A stretch of 64,000 nt of DNA from Luteolibacter yonseiensis (GTDB taxonomy: Bacteria > Verrucomicrobiota > Verrucomicrobiia > Verrucomicrobiales > Akkermansiaceae). The translations under genes were made by a program, and so were the position numbers. The DNA lies in contig NZ_JAENIK010000008.1 of the NCBI RefSeq assembly GCF_016595465.1, positions 186,001 to 250,000 of the forward strand. The letters run 5' to 3'. Of the stretch, positions 42,376 to 50,709 are shown piece after piece. A model generated the notes under the pieces. The model did no database searches and was not told the DNA's origin. It worked only from the letters and a program-made list of their open reading frames with translations. Each line of letters opens with the position of its first letter. The stretch's first letter is position 1.

Positions 42376-43235
42376 AAACCACCGCCTCCGAAGTGGATGC
42401 GGCGATGGATTCCTTTTTACCAAAGGCGAAGGAACGCCCGGCCACGATCCACGCGGCCATGCGCTACAGCGTCTTCGCCGGAGGGAAACGCCTGAGGCCC
42501 GTGCTCTGTCTTGCGGCGGCGGAGGCTTGTGGTGGTGAAGTCTCAAACGCCCTCGCTCCGGCCTGCGCGGTGGAACTGATGCACACCTATTCTTTGGTTC
42601 ATGACGATCTCCCCGCGATGGACGATGACGACCTGCGCCGCGGACGCCCGACCTGCCACAAGGTCTATGGCGAGGGCATGGCCGTCCTTTGCGGCGACGC
42701 CCTTCTCACGGAAGCCTTCATCGTGCTCGCGAAAGCCCCGGCGACCAAACGCTACGGCACGCGCGAGTTCATCGCCGAGCTGGCGGAAACCGGCGGCAGC
42801 CGCAAGCTCATCGGCGGCCAGGTGATGGACCTTGAAGGCGAAGGAAAAAAACTCACCAAACGCGACCTGGTCCGCATCCATGAGGCGAAGACCGCCGCAC
42901 TGCTCACCACCTCGCTGCGCCTCGGCGGCATGTCCGCCAATGCGACCCCGGCGAAACTCGACGCCCTGACGAAATTCGGCTACGCGCTCGGGCTGGCTTT
43001 CCAGGTGATCGACGACATCCTGGATGTCACCCAAAGCACCGAAGTGCTGGGCAAGACAGCGGGCAAGGACGAAGCGGTGGAGAAATCCACCTATCCGGCG
43101 ATTCTCGGGCTCGATGCCTCGCGCAAGGAGGCCGCGAAGCTAACGAGATCCGCCATGGAAGCGCTGAAACCGCTTGGTAAAAAGGCGGCCCGGCTGGAAG
43201 AGATCGCCGCTTACTTGCTCAAGCGGGAATATTGA
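42354..43235 (+). CDS. ispA: Polyprenyl synthetase, farnesyl-diphosphate synthase type
   Basis: The 293-residue protein has the first Asp-rich motif DDLPAMDDDD at about 84-93, GGQVMDLEGE, and the second motif DDILDVTQ. SLVHDD before the first motif and overall length match IspA. It joins IPP and DMAPP/GPP to make C15 (possibly C20) diphosphate for quinones, undecaprenyl phosphate and haem O. CtaB (haem O synthase) at 51.4-52.4 kb uses farnesyl diphosphate. Chain length cannot be fixed from sequence alone. Confidence 0.93.
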   Translation: MDLKTYLKTTASEVDAAMDSFLPKAKERPATIHAAMRYSVFAGGKRLRPVLCLAAAEACGGEVSNALAPACAVELMHTYSLVHDDLPAMDDDDLRRGRPTCHKVYGEGMAVLCGDALLTEAFIVLAKAPATKRYGTREFIAELAETGGSRKLIGGQVMDLEGEGKKLTKRDLVRIHEAKTAALLTTSLRLGGMSANATPAKLDALTKFGYALGLAFQVIDDILDVTQSTEVLGKTAGKDEAVEKSTYPAILGLDASRKEAAKLTRSAMEALKPLGKKAARLEEIAAYLLKREY

Positions 43236-43249
43236 GGGTTGGGGGCGAG

Positions 43250-43276
43250 GGGAGAGCCGGCCTACCCGGCCCTCCC
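43250..43276. terminator. Hairpin between convergent ispA and actP
   Basis: GGGAG-A-GCCGG (43250-43260) pairs with CCGGC-C-CTCCC (43266-43276) with one A/C mismatch and a five-base loop. It is placed between two convergent stops and probably ends both transcripts; no T run. Confidence 0.55.
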
Positions 43277-43292
43277 GCGCCATCTGAAATTC

Positions 43293-45065
43293 TCAATGCC
43301 CCGCACCTTGTTGCTCCTGGATGTACTCTTGTTTGAGTCCCAATGCTTCCGGTGCGTGCAGGACGAGCATCTTCATGCGCGCGTCCTTCGGAATGCTGGA
43401 GCGGGTGGCTTTTGACACGACGATCATCAGGCCGATCGAAAGAGGCACCGACCAGATGGCGGGCTGCTCGCAAAGGATGCGGAGCAGCGGGTGCTCCTTC
43501 CAGAAATCGTTGATGCCGACGAAGCTGGCGAAGACCTTGCCCATCGGCCCCTTGTCCAAAGCGAGCGTGCTGACATTCACGACGGCGGCGGAAACCAGGG
43601 CGCAAAGACCGCCGGTGAGCATGCCGGTCGCTGCACCCTTCATTGTCATGCCACGCCACCAGACGCTCATGAAGAGCAGCGGGAAATAACTGGCGGCGGC
43701 GATGGCGAATGCCTGGCCGACCATGAAGTTGATTTCCAACGGCTCGACCAGGGAGCCGAGTCCCACGGAAACGGTCCCCACGAGCACGGCGCACCATTTG
43801 AACATTTTCATCCGTTCTTCCGCAGTCGCTGTCGGACGCAGCATCCGTCCGTAAACATCGTGTGCCAGCGCGCCGGTCATCGAGACCAGCAAACCGGAGA
43901 AGGTGCTCATGAACGCCGCGAAGGCACCCGCGCAAGTGATGCCGCTGAGAATCGAACCGAGTGCTCCGTATTTGTCGCGAATGAGGATGGGAAGCTCCAG
44001 AACCACCTTGTCCGGACCTTTCGAACCGGTCGCGGCGTAAAGCTCCGGCAGGAAGTTGCGGCCCAGCACCCCGAACACCGGCGGGAAAACATAGAAGACG
44101 CCGATAAGGATCATCACCCACATGGTGGTCTTCTTGGCGGCCACACCGTCGGGATTCGTATAAAACCGGACAAGGATGTGTGGCAATCCGGCGGTGCCGC
44201 AGACCAGCGCGACGATGAGTGAGAACGTGTAGAGCAGGGAGAGCGGACGCGTCTCCTCCGGGCTGAGGCCCGCGGCCTTCGCCGCCTTCGTGGTGAGCGG
44301 ACCGAAGGGGGCGATCCAGGATTCGTCCTTCGGTGCTTTTTCCGGCAGGGCCAGACGTTCGGCCGTCGCAGGCTCCGCCGTCCGTACGATGGGAGCGGGA
44401 TCGGCGGCGGACTTGTTGACGGAGAGATTCTTTCCGTATCCGCCATAGACGAACAACAGGACGAAAATCGGCGCCGAGATGGCGAACATCTTGATCCAGT
44501 ACTGCACCGCCTGCACGAGAGTGATGCCTTTCATGCCGCCCAGCGCGACATTCAGCGTGATGACCGCGCCGACGACCGCGACGCCCACCCAGTAGGGAAG
44601 GCCCGGGAAGATGTAGGCGAGCGTCGTGCCCGCGCCCTTCATCTGCGGCATCGTGTAGAAGAAACCGATGAACAGCACGAAGCAGACGGCGATTTTCCGG
44701 AAGACCGGCGAGTCATAGCGGCCCTCCGCGAAGTCCGGGATGGTGTAGGCACCGAAGCGCCGCAAAGGCCCGGCGATGAACAGCAGCAGGAACAGGTAGC
44801 CGCACGCATAACAAACGGGATACCACAGCGCGTCATATCCGGAGAGCATCACCATGCCGGCGATGCCCATGAAGCTGGCGGCGCTGAGGTATTCACCGGA
44901 GATGGCGGAAGCATTCCAGCCGACGGAAACTGAGCGGCCCGCGACGAAGAAGTCGGACGCGGATTTCGAGGATTTCGCGGAGCGGAATCCCATGATGATG
45001 GTGACGACCACCGTGATGGCCGAGAAGGCCAGGATCCAGCCGTCGATTTTTTGAGTGAAGTCCAT
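43293..45065 (-). CDS. actP: Sodium:solute symporter, acetate permease ActP type
   Basis: The 590-residue protein has about 13 hydrophobic segments. SSS-family features include SASDFFVAGRSVSVGWNASAISGEYLSAASFMGIAG, GTAGLPHILVRFYTNPDG, and CAGAFAAFMSTFSGLLVSMTGALAHDVYGR. This is the ActP/MctC branch for acetate and other short monocarboxylates. It lies directly behind a DUF485 gene, the standard yjcH-actP arrangement. An extra soluble loop (about 220-270) is longer than in E. coli ActP. Confidence 0.9.
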   Translation of the reverse strand: MDFTQKIDGWILAFSAITVVVTIIMGFRSAKSSKSASDFFVAGRSVSVGWNASAISGEYLSAASFMGIAGMVMLSGYDALWYPVCYACGYLFLLLFIAGPLRRFGAYTIPDFAEGRYDSPVFRKIAVCFVLFIGFFYTMPQMKGAGTTLAYIFPGLPYWVGVAVVGAVITLNVALGGMKGITLVQAVQYWIKMFAISAPIFVLLFVYGGYGKNLSVNKSAADPAPIVRTAEPATAERLALPEKAPKDESWIAPFGPLTTKAAKAAGLSPEETRPLSLLYTFSLIVALVCGTAGLPHILVRFYTNPDGVAAKKTTMWVMILIGVFYVFPPVFGVLGRNFLPELYAATGSKGPDKVVLELPILIRDKYGALGSILSGITCAGAFAAFMSTFSGLLVSMTGALAHDVYGRMLRPTATAEERMKMFKWCAVLVGTVSVGLGSLVEPLEINFMVGQAFAIAAASYFPLLFMSVWWRGMTMKGAATGMLTGGLCALVSAAVVNVSTLALDKGPMGKVFASFVGINDFWKEHPLLRILCEQPAIWSVPLSIGLMIVVSKATRSSIPKDARMKMLVLHAPEALGLKQEYIQEQQGAGH

Positions 45066-45080
45066 GGGTGTGCCGGCTTG

Positions 45081-45401
45081 TTAGTTTTTCCGCTTGTTCC
45101 CTTCCGCCGCGTTGACGACCTCGGCATCCTCCAACGCCATCGAGCGGGTGATGAAAATCCGCGCGATCACCCAGACATACGGGAAAAACAGCACGCCGAG
45201 GATGAGCCAGGTGAGGGTGAATCCTCCCACCCGCCGCGCCATGAAGACCGGGGCGAGGTAGTTCAGCAGCGGCAGGCCGAAGAGCAGGATCACGAACGCG
45301 GTGGCGCAGGTGACGGAGAGCTTGAGCTGGCGTTTCATCAGACCATGGAGGAATTCCTCGCTGTGGATGAAGTCGGTTTCCTTCGGTGGGTTTTCGGGCA
45401 T
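45081..45401 (-). CDS. DUF485 two-helix membrane protein (YjcH-like)
   Basis: The 106-residue protein has EFLHGLMKRQLKLSVTCAT before the first transmembrane helix, a second helix FTLTWLILGVLFFPYVWVIARIF, and a charged tail. DUF485 proteins accompany ActP-type symporters; here the gap is 15 nt. Presumably an accessory subunit of the transporter. Confidence 0.88.
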   Translation of the reverse strand: MPENPPKETDFIHSEEFLHGLMKRQLKLSVTCATAFVILLFGLPLLNYLAPVFMARRVGGFTLTWLILGVLFFPYVWVIARIFITRSMALEDAEVVNAAEGNKRKN

Positions 45402-45548
45402 ATGATATTACTGCTGGAGTCTAGAATGAGAACAGGAACCCATGCGCGGTGCGTCAAGAACCATTTCCCTCCGGCGGCCTCACAATCGGGTAACGGGCAG
45501 GGTGAAGTTCCCGGTTTCAAACCCGCGATTTTCCATTACGCTCCTCCC

Positions 45549-46205
45549 ATGCCGTCGCTTGAAAGCTTTTTGGATCCCGCCACCGTCTCGCTCAAAATCT
45601 GTGGGGTCACCACCCGTGAGGATGCCGGCCAACTGGTGGCGATGGGTGTCGATGCCCTCGGTGTGAATTTCTGGCCCCGCTCGAAACGCTATCTCCCACC
45701 GGAGGATGCGGCCTGGTTGCCGGATCTGGCGGGAAAGATCCTGCGCGTCGGTGTGTTCGTGAACGAGCCACCCGAGCTTCCGTTGCGTCTGGTTCGCGAG
45801 GGGTATCTCGACGTCGTTCAACTCCATGGAGATGAGAAACCGGAAGACGCCGCGGCATTCCGTGAGGCGGGCATACCGTTCATCAAGGCCATCGGCGTGA
45901 AGACACAGGCGGACCTCGCGCTGGCCACCGGCTACGGAGCCATGGCCATCCTGCTGGACGCGCACGCGCCGGGCATCTACGGCGGCACGGGCGAGGTGTT
46001 CGACTGGGAGGTGGCGTCGGAATTCCGCAGGGAGAATCCCGATCTGCCAGTCATCCTCGCCGGAGGCATCGTCCCGGAGAACGCGGGGCTCGCCGCGATG
46101 AGCGTGCAACCCGCCGCGCTGGACATCGCATCCGGCGCGGAAATCTCGCCAGGCATCAAGGACTTTGAAAAAGTCTCCGCATTTCTTACCGCACTGCACC
46201 GCTGA
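45549..46205 (+). CDS. trpF: Phosphoribosylanthranilate isomerase
   Basis: The 218-residue TIM barrel has LKICGVTTREDA with catalytic Cys, FWPRSKRYLP, VGVFVNEPPE, VVQLHGDE, ILLDAHAPGIYGGTGEVFDW and ILAGGIVPEN. It carries out the third committed step of tryptophan synthesis. The frame is open upstream but the conserved N-terminus starts at the ATG at 45549. No other trp gene is adjacent; tatD follows 6 nt later. Confidence 0.95.
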   Translation: MPSLESFLDPATVSLKICGVTTREDAGQLVAMGVDALGVNFWPRSKRYLPPEDAAWLPDLAGKILRVGVFVNEPPELPLRLVREGYLDVVQLHGDEKPEDAAAFREAGIPFIKAIGVKTQADLALATGYGAMAILLDAHAPGIYGGTGEVFDWEVASEFRRENPDLPVILAGGIVPENAGLAAMSVQPAALDIASGAEISPGIKDFEKVSAFLTALHR

Positions 46206-46211
46206 TCCGAC

Positions 46212-47024
46212 ATGTTGACCGACTCGCATTGCCATCTCGCCTCCCACAAGTTCTCTGCCGGGGAAATTCCGAACCTGCTTCAACGTGCGCGCGATGCCGG
46301 CGTGACACGACTGGTTTCCCTGGTGACCAGCCTGGAGGATCTGCAGGCGAATCTCACCATCGCGGAAAATCCCATGGTCCACACCTGCATCGGCATCCAT
46401 CCTTGCGACGTCCATCACGCTCCGGACGATGCGACAGCGCGGCTTGCCGGGTTCTCGGGAGATCCCCGCGTGTGCGGCATCGGCGAGACCGGCCTCGATT
46501 ATTTCCATCCGGCTCCCGATGGCTGGAGCGAGGAGGCTTTCCGCGAACGCCAGCGCACGTTCCTCCGCCAGCACTTCGAACTCGCCGCGTCGGCGAAACT
46601 GAATGTCGTGATCCACACGCGGGACCGCGAGGGCTGCGGTTCGTTCGAAGACGCCCTTTCCATCTACCGTGAGTACCATGCTTCCGTGCGGGCCGTGTTC
46701 CATTGTTTCATCGGCCCATGGGAGAACGCCCGGCGCGTGCTGGACCTCGGCGGACTCGTCTCCTTCGGCGGCGTCGCCACCTTCAAGACCGCACACGATG
46801 TCCGTGAAACCGTGAAGCGGTGTCCTGCGGGAGATTTCATGTTGGAAACCGACGCGCCCTACCTCGCTCCCGAGCCCTTCCGGGGGAAACGCAACGAACC
46901 GGCGTTCGTTCGAAATACGGCGGAACGCATCGCCGGACTTCGCGGGGAATCGTTGGAATCCCTCGCCCTCCACACCACCCTTGCCGCCGTCACATTTTTC
47001 CGGTTGCGCCCGGAAGCCGTTTGA
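46212..47024 (+). CDS. tatD: TatD family metal-dependent DNase
   Basis: The 270-residue protein has DSHCHL at the N-terminus, IGIHPCDV, GIGETGLDYF, NVVIHTRD, VFHCFIGPWENA and MLETDAPYLAP. The His/Glu/Asp ligands for two metals are all present. TatD enzymes degrade DNA during apoptosis-like processes or repair 3' ends. It starts 6 nt after trpF and is probably in one operon with it. Confidence 0.93.
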   Translation: MLTDSHCHLASHKFSAGEIPNLLQRARDAGVTRLVSLVTSLEDLQANLTIAENPMVHTCIGIHPCDVHHAPDDATARLAGFSGDPRVCGIGETGLDYFHPAPDGWSEEAFRERQRTFLRQHFELAASAKLNVVIHTRDREGCGSFEDALSIYREYHASVRAVFHCFIGPWENARRVLDLGGLVSFGGVATFKTAHDVRETVKRCPAGDFMLETDAPYLAPEPFRGKRNEPAFVRNTAERIAGLRGESLESLALHTTLAAVTFFRLRPEAV

Positions 47025-47118
47025 ATAAAGAACCGTTCCGGCGACGTTTCAACAATTCTCCGGCGGCACCCTCGTTCCGTCCTTCCCAATCCAACTCCAA
47101 TCCGCTACCTCCATCATC

Positions 47119-47547
47119 ATGACATCGATCCGCATCCTGGCCCCGGCGCTTCTCGCCTGCGCTTTCGTTTCCTGCGCTTCCCAAAAGGCAGATCAATACG
47201 ACACACCGAACGCCGCGGGCGCGGCACAAGCCAGCGCACCCGCCACCGAATCCGCGAATCCGGTTTACGACACTCCCGCCGCTTATGAGGAAACCGGCAC
47301 CGCCGCCGTGGCGGATGGGTCCGGAGTGAACATCCCCGCCTCACCCGCTCCCGAAGTCTCCGCACCCGCCGCTCCACCGGCACCATCCAACGGAGCCGCC
47401 ATCATCCATACCGTCGTGGCCGGCGACACGCTCTCCGGCATCAGCGCGAAGTACAAGGTGCCTTCCGCCGCCATCAGACAGGCGAACAACATGACCAAGG
47501 ACACCGTCATCCTCGGCAGAAAAATGGTGATCCCACCCGTCCGCTGA
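47119..47547 (+). CDS. LysM-domain lipoprotein
   Basis: The 142-residue protein has a lipoprotein signal with lipobox FVSC, an Ala/Pro-rich linker (about 20-95), and one LysM domain at the C-terminus (HTVVAGDTLSGISAKYKVPSAAIRQANNM ... LGRKMVIPP). It binds peptidoglycan glycan strands and may link the outer membrane to the wall. No catalytic domain. Strong terminator downstream. Confidence 0.9.
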   Translation: MTSIRILAPALLACAFVSCASQKADQYDTPNAAGAAQASAPATESANPVYDTPAAYEETGTAAVADGSGVNIPASPAPEVSAPAAPPAPSNGAAIIHTVVAGDTLSGISAKYKVPSAAIRQANNMTKDTVILGRKMVIPPVR

Positions 47548-47558
47548 ATTTTCCAACC

Positions 47559-47597
47559 GCCGCCGTCAGCCATGCGCTGCCGGCGGCTTTCTTATTT
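47559..47597 (+). terminator. Intrinsic terminator of the LysM gene
   Basis: GCCGCCG-T-CAGC (47559-47570) pairs with GCTG-C-CGGCGGC (47576-47587) around CATGC, followed by TTTCTTATTT. One T/C mismatch in the stem. Confidence 0.88.
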
Positions 47598-47603
47598 AAT
47601 CCC

Positions 47604-48566
47604 ATGCGCATTCTCCCTACCCTGCTCCCCGTCCTCCTCCTGACCTCCGCCTTCGCCCAGACAGAACCCGCGGCGGAGGCTCCCGGCGCCAGCGCGAAGG
47701 AAGCCGCTCTCGACAACCTGTTGTCCGAAAGGAATTCGGACAAGGCCCTGGAGGAGGTCATCGAGGCAGCCCGGAAAAACGGCATCAGCGAACAAGCCAT
47801 CCTCGAGGCACGCTTCCTCTATCATGTGGACCGCCGCGAGGATGACGAGGTCGCGGCGATGCTGCCCGAGTTCACCAAACAGAGCGAGAGCTTCAAGCTG
47901 GCGGACTCCGCCATCTTCAGCGTGAGGGAAGACTGGCTCGCCGTCTGCGAATACGTGCAGGCCATCGCGGCGTTGAAAAAATCCGACAAGGCGGGCTTCA
48001 AGACCCACATCACCGAGGCGTTCTGGCTCAGCCCGCGCCAGGCCTCCGCCTTCGCTCCACACATCGAACGCATGCGGTTGGAGGAATCGATGAGTTCGGT
48101 GAAGATCGACTTCGAAACGAAGCTGGCATCCGTCACCGGCGGCGATCCCGTCGCGCTCAAAAGCCTTCTGAAAGACAACAAGGCCATGATCATGCAGTTC
48201 TGGTCACCCTCGTCACGGGAGTCGGAAGCAACGCTCCCTGACTATGCCATCGCGGCGAAGGCGCTCGGGGAAAAAGGCATCGCCATGGTCACCATCATCC
48301 CCGATGACTCCGCGAAGGCCCTCGCGGACGCACGCAGGATGATCGCTCCATTGGGAGCGAAGCCACCGGGCGCGTGGCTCGTCGACCAGAAGGAAAATCC
48401 GCTGGCCCGCCAGCTCCGCGTGCAAGCCCTTCCTCTCTTCGTGCTGGTCTCGAAGGAAGGCCGCGTGCTCTTCAACGGCGATCCCACGGACGACGGCTTG
48501 TGGGACGCGCTGCTCAAGATCGACCCGCAGATCCAGCGTCCGGAATCACATGGCATCGGCGAATGA
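47604..48566 (+). CDS. Secreted thioredoxin-fold protein without redox cysteines
   Basis: The 320-residue protein has a signal peptide (1-19, AFA-QTE). A helical N-terminal domain (about 30-165) resembles TPR-like bundles. A C-terminal TlpA-like domain follows, with MIMQFWSPSSRESEATLPDYAIAAKALGEKGIAMVTI and LRVQALPLFVLVSKEGRVL with the cis-Pro. The WCxxC position reads WSPSSRE, so it has no disulfide chemistry. The domain pair suggests a scaffold or ligand-binding role in the periplasm. The name TlpA-like describes only the fold. Confidence 0.8.
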   Translation: MRILPTLLPVLLLTSAFAQTEPAAEAPGASAKEAALDNLLSERNSDKALEEVIEAARKNGISEQAILEARFLYHVDRREDDEVAAMLPEFTKQSESFKLADSAIFSVREDWLAVCEYVQAIAALKKSDKAGFKTHITEAFWLSPRQASAFAPHIERMRLEESMSSVKIDFETKLASVTGGDPVALKSLLKDNKAMIMQFWSPSSRESEATLPDYAIAAKALGEKGIAMVTIIPDDSAKALADARRMIAPLGAKPPGAWLVDQKENPLARQLRVQALPLFVLVSKEGRVLFNGDPTDDGLWDALLKIDPQIQRPESHGIGE

Positions 48567-48589
48567 CGCGCGTCCCTCAATTACGATGA

Positions 48590-48679
48590 ATCTAGTAGAT
48601 CGATGGAGCGTGTCGGAAATATTTAAGATTTCTTGAAAATCGACACGTTTCAACTTGACGCGACATCGAACTACTAGTT
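48590..48679. promoter_or_regulatory. Paired dyads (candidate operators) upstream of the BlaI-H1 gene
   Basis: ATCTA-G-TAGAT (48590-48600) and AACTA-C-TAGTT (48669-48679) are perfect odd palindromes that share CTA-N-TAG. Their centres lie 79 bases apart. A perfect CGTGTCG/CGACACG dyad (48609-48615, 48641-48647) lies between them, and TTGACG at 48655-48660 is a possible -35 box. The layout fits autoregulation by the BlaI-type protein encoded just downstream. Confidence 0.5.
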
Positions 48680-48707
48680 TCGTCGTCGTTAGCGAAGAGA
48701 CACATTT

Positions 48708-49520
48708 ATGGCGCGGCCCATCCACCCATCCAATCTCGAACTGCAAGCCCTATCGGTTTTATGGCATGAAGGTCCTTCGACCGTCGCCGCCGTCCAGGAA
48801 ACCCTTCCTGATAGAAAAGACCGCGCCTACACCACGGTGCTCTCCGTCATGCAGAGCCTGGAGCGCAAGAGTCTGGTGAAACGCTCGCGGGTCGGCCGTG
48901 CGGATGTCTATGCCGCGGCTTATTCGCAGGAGGTCATCGTCCAGCGCGCGACGCATGATTTCCTTACCAATGCTTTTGGAGGACGTCTCGGTGAGGCGCT
49001 CCTCGCTATCCTCTCCGCCGGCACATTGACGCCGGAAGAGAAAACAAACATCGAACGCGAACTCCAACGACACAAGACAATGGCTGCAAAAAAAACTGCG
49101 AAGAAAGCAGCGGTGAAAACCGCGAAGAAGGCCGTGAAGAAGGTCGCCACGAAAGCCCCGGCCAAAAAGGCCCCGGCGAAGAAGGCGGCAAAGAAAGCGG
49201 CAACCAAAGCCCCCGCCAAAAAGGCTCCTGCGAAAAAAGCAGCGCCCGCCAAGAAAGCGGTGAAGAAGGTCGCCAAAAGCGCTAAGAAAGCCGCTCCCGC
49301 CAAGAAAGCCGTGAAGAAGACGGTGGCCAAGAAAGCGGCTCCTGCGAAAAAGGCGGCACCCGCCAAGAAGGCCGCTCCCGCCAAAAAAGCCGCTGTGAAA
49401 GCAGCACCAGCCAAGAAGGCGGCTCCTGCGAAAAAGGCTCCCGCCAAGAAGGCCGCTGTCAAGGCAGCGCCTGCGAAGAAGGCTGCCAAGAAAGCTGTGA
49501 AGAAAGCGGCATCGAAGTAA
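48708..49520 (+). CDS. BlaI/MecI-type winged-helix regulator fused to a histone H1-like Lys/Ala/Pro tail
   Basis: The protein has 270 residues. Residues 1-123 form a Penicillinase_R domain: SNLELQALSVLWHEGPSTVAAV, RAYTTVLSVMQSLERKSLVKR, and a helical dimer part to NIERELQRHK. From Met125 the sequence becomes a tail of 146 residues of nearly only Lys, Ala, Pro, Val and Thr, with repeated PAKKA units, like histone H1/Hc1-type proteins. One open frame joins both; Met125 could be an internal start giving a free H1-like protein. No BlaR1 sensor or beta-lactamase is adjacent. It may be a repressor that also compacts DNA. Two hairpins and a strong terminator follow. Confidence 0.9.
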   Translation: MARPIHPSNLELQALSVLWHEGPSTVAAVQETLPDRKDRAYTTVLSVMQSLERKSLVKRSRVGRADVYAAAYSQEVIVQRATHDFLTNAFGGRLGEALLAILSAGTLTPEEKTNIERELQRHKTMAAKKTAKKAAVKTAKKAVKKVATKAPAKKAPAKKAAKKAATKAPAKKAPAKKAAPAKKAVKKVAKSAKKAAPAKKAVKKTVAKKAAPAKKAAPAKKAAPAKKAAVKAAPAKKAAPAKKAPAKKAAVKAAPAKKAAKKAVKKAASK

Positions 49521-49545
49521 TCCACACCCCGGGAGGACGAACCGA

Positions 49546-49565
49546 CTGTCCCGCGTGCGGGACAG
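49546..49565 (+). other. Hairpin downstream of the BlaI-H1 gene
   Basis: CTGTCCCG-CGTG-CGGGACAG is a perfect eight-base stem with a four-base loop, 25 nt after the stop. No T run; it may stabilise the mRNA 3' region ahead of the true terminator. Confidence 0.6.
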
Positions 49566-49598
49566 CCGTCAGCACCATCCGGATACAAGGTTTATCAA

Positions 49599-49634
49599 CG
49601 GCGGGAGATCAGAGGATCTCCCGCCGCTTTTTTT
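49599..49634 (+). terminator. Strong intrinsic terminator of the BlaI-H1 gene
   Basis: CGGCGGGAGATC (49599-49610) pairs perfectly with GATCTCCCGCCG (49615-49626) around AGAG, followed by C and seven T. One of the clearest terminators in the window. Confidence 0.96.
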
Positions 49635-49705
49635 AGCAAAAAAGGGGTTGCATCCCATACGGCGTCCATCCTAGCTTCGCGCGCCCTGAAGGGGCACGAC
49701 CTATC

Positions 49706-49780
49706 GCGCGGTTAGCTCAGTGGTAGAGCACCACCTTGACACGGTGGGGGTCACTGGTTCGAACCCAGTATCGCGCACCA
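49706..49780 (+). tRNA. tRNA-Val (anticodon GAC)
   Basis: Cloverleaf: acceptor GCGCGGT (49706-49712) with ATCGCGC (49770-49776, one G-U pair); D stem GCTC/GAGC; anticodon stem CCACC/GGTGG with loop TTGACAC, anticodon GAC at 49738-49740; five-base variable loop; T arm ACTGG-TTCGAAC-CCAGT. CCA is encoded (49778-49780). Confidence 0.97.
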
Positions 49781-49816
49781 TTTTTTCCACTTGTCCCCAG
49801 CCAGATCCATCCTGCG

Positions 49817-50659
49817 ATGAACGCGGAGTCGCCCGCACCCGAAGAGCTGGACGCTCTTCTCCGGCTCTTGGATGACGAAACGCCCGGCATTCGGGAACGC
49901 ATTGCGGAACGCCTCGCCCTGGGCAGCGGCGACCTCAGCGAATGGCTCGCCAGCCGTCCCCGGTCCCTGAGTAAAAAAGAGGAGAGGATTTTAACCGGAC
50001 TGCTCGGTCCCGCCCGCCGCAGGACGCTCACCCGTGAGTGGCTCGCTCCCTCCGGTGGTGCCGCCGCGCTGCAGGAAGATTGGGAAACCTTTGAAGCCCT
50101 GCTGCGCGTCCTGTCGGATTTCCTGCACGACGGCGTCACGCTCCGGCAACCGCTGTCGGACGCGCTCGACCTGCTCGCGGAGGAGGCTGCCGACGAAGGC
50201 GTCACCACCGCGAACGAACTGCGGGTTTATCTCTTCGAGGAAAAGCGCCTGACCGCGAACCAGGTCGAATACCACGACCCGAGAAACTCCGACCTCGCCT
50301 GGTCCATCGCCGAAGGACGTTCGAATCCCCTGGGCCTGTGTGTGATCTTCATGCTCACGGCGCGTCGTCTGAATCTTGAAGTGGAGGGAGTCAATTTCCC
50401 GGGTCACTTCATGTGCCGTATCTTTGAGGATGGCTTTCCCATCATTGTCGATTGCTTCGGCGAAGGCCGGCTCCACCTCCAGGCATCCCTGCTGGAAAGC
50501 CCGGATCTCAACCGCGCCCAGCGCCAGCAGCTCCGTTTGACGGCGGATCCCGGCACGATCCTGCTCCGCCTGCTCAACAACCTCGACCAGGCGCTCGCCC
50601 AAGCCGCGAGAGATGAGGATGCCGCCTTGATCGAACAGCTCCAGGCCACACTCGCGTGA
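49817..50659 (+). CDS. SirB1-type transglutaminase-like protein
   Basis: The 280-residue protein has a helical, acidic N-terminus and a central SirB1/Transglut_core2-like region: VYLFEEKRLTANQVEYHDPRNSDLAWSIAEGRSNPLGLCVIFMLTARRLNLEVEGVNFPGHFMCR lies between about 147 and 215. The Cys in GLCVIF and the His in PGHF are candidates for a catalytic pair. A helical C-terminus with LLRLLNNLDQAL follows. The enterobacterial homologue SirB1 has no firmly established activity. It lies 36 nt after tRNA-Val. Confidence 0.85.
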   Translation: MNAESPAPEELDALLRLLDDETPGIRERIAERLALGSGDLSEWLASRPRSLSKKEERILTGLLGPARRRTLTREWLAPSGGAAALQEDWETFEALLRVLSDFLHDGVTLRQPLSDALDLLAEEAADEGVTTANELRVYLFEEKRLTANQVEYHDPRNSDLAWSIAEGRSNPLGLCVIFMLTARRLNLEVEGVNFPGHFMCRIFEDGFPIIVDCFGEGRLHLQASLLESPDLNRAQRQQLRLTADPGTILLRLLNNLDQALAQAARDEDAALIEQLQATLA

Positions 50660-50709
50660 AATCGAACGGCACTCGTGAATGAGAGCCTTCCTTCCACCCG
50701 CCTACGGGA

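Noticed and set aside
48708-49520. Frameshift or chimeric assembly joining BlaI and H1-like genes
   Set aside because: The frame is continuous with consistent composition, and the terminator and upstream dyads form one transcription unit; still worth confirming with independent sequence.
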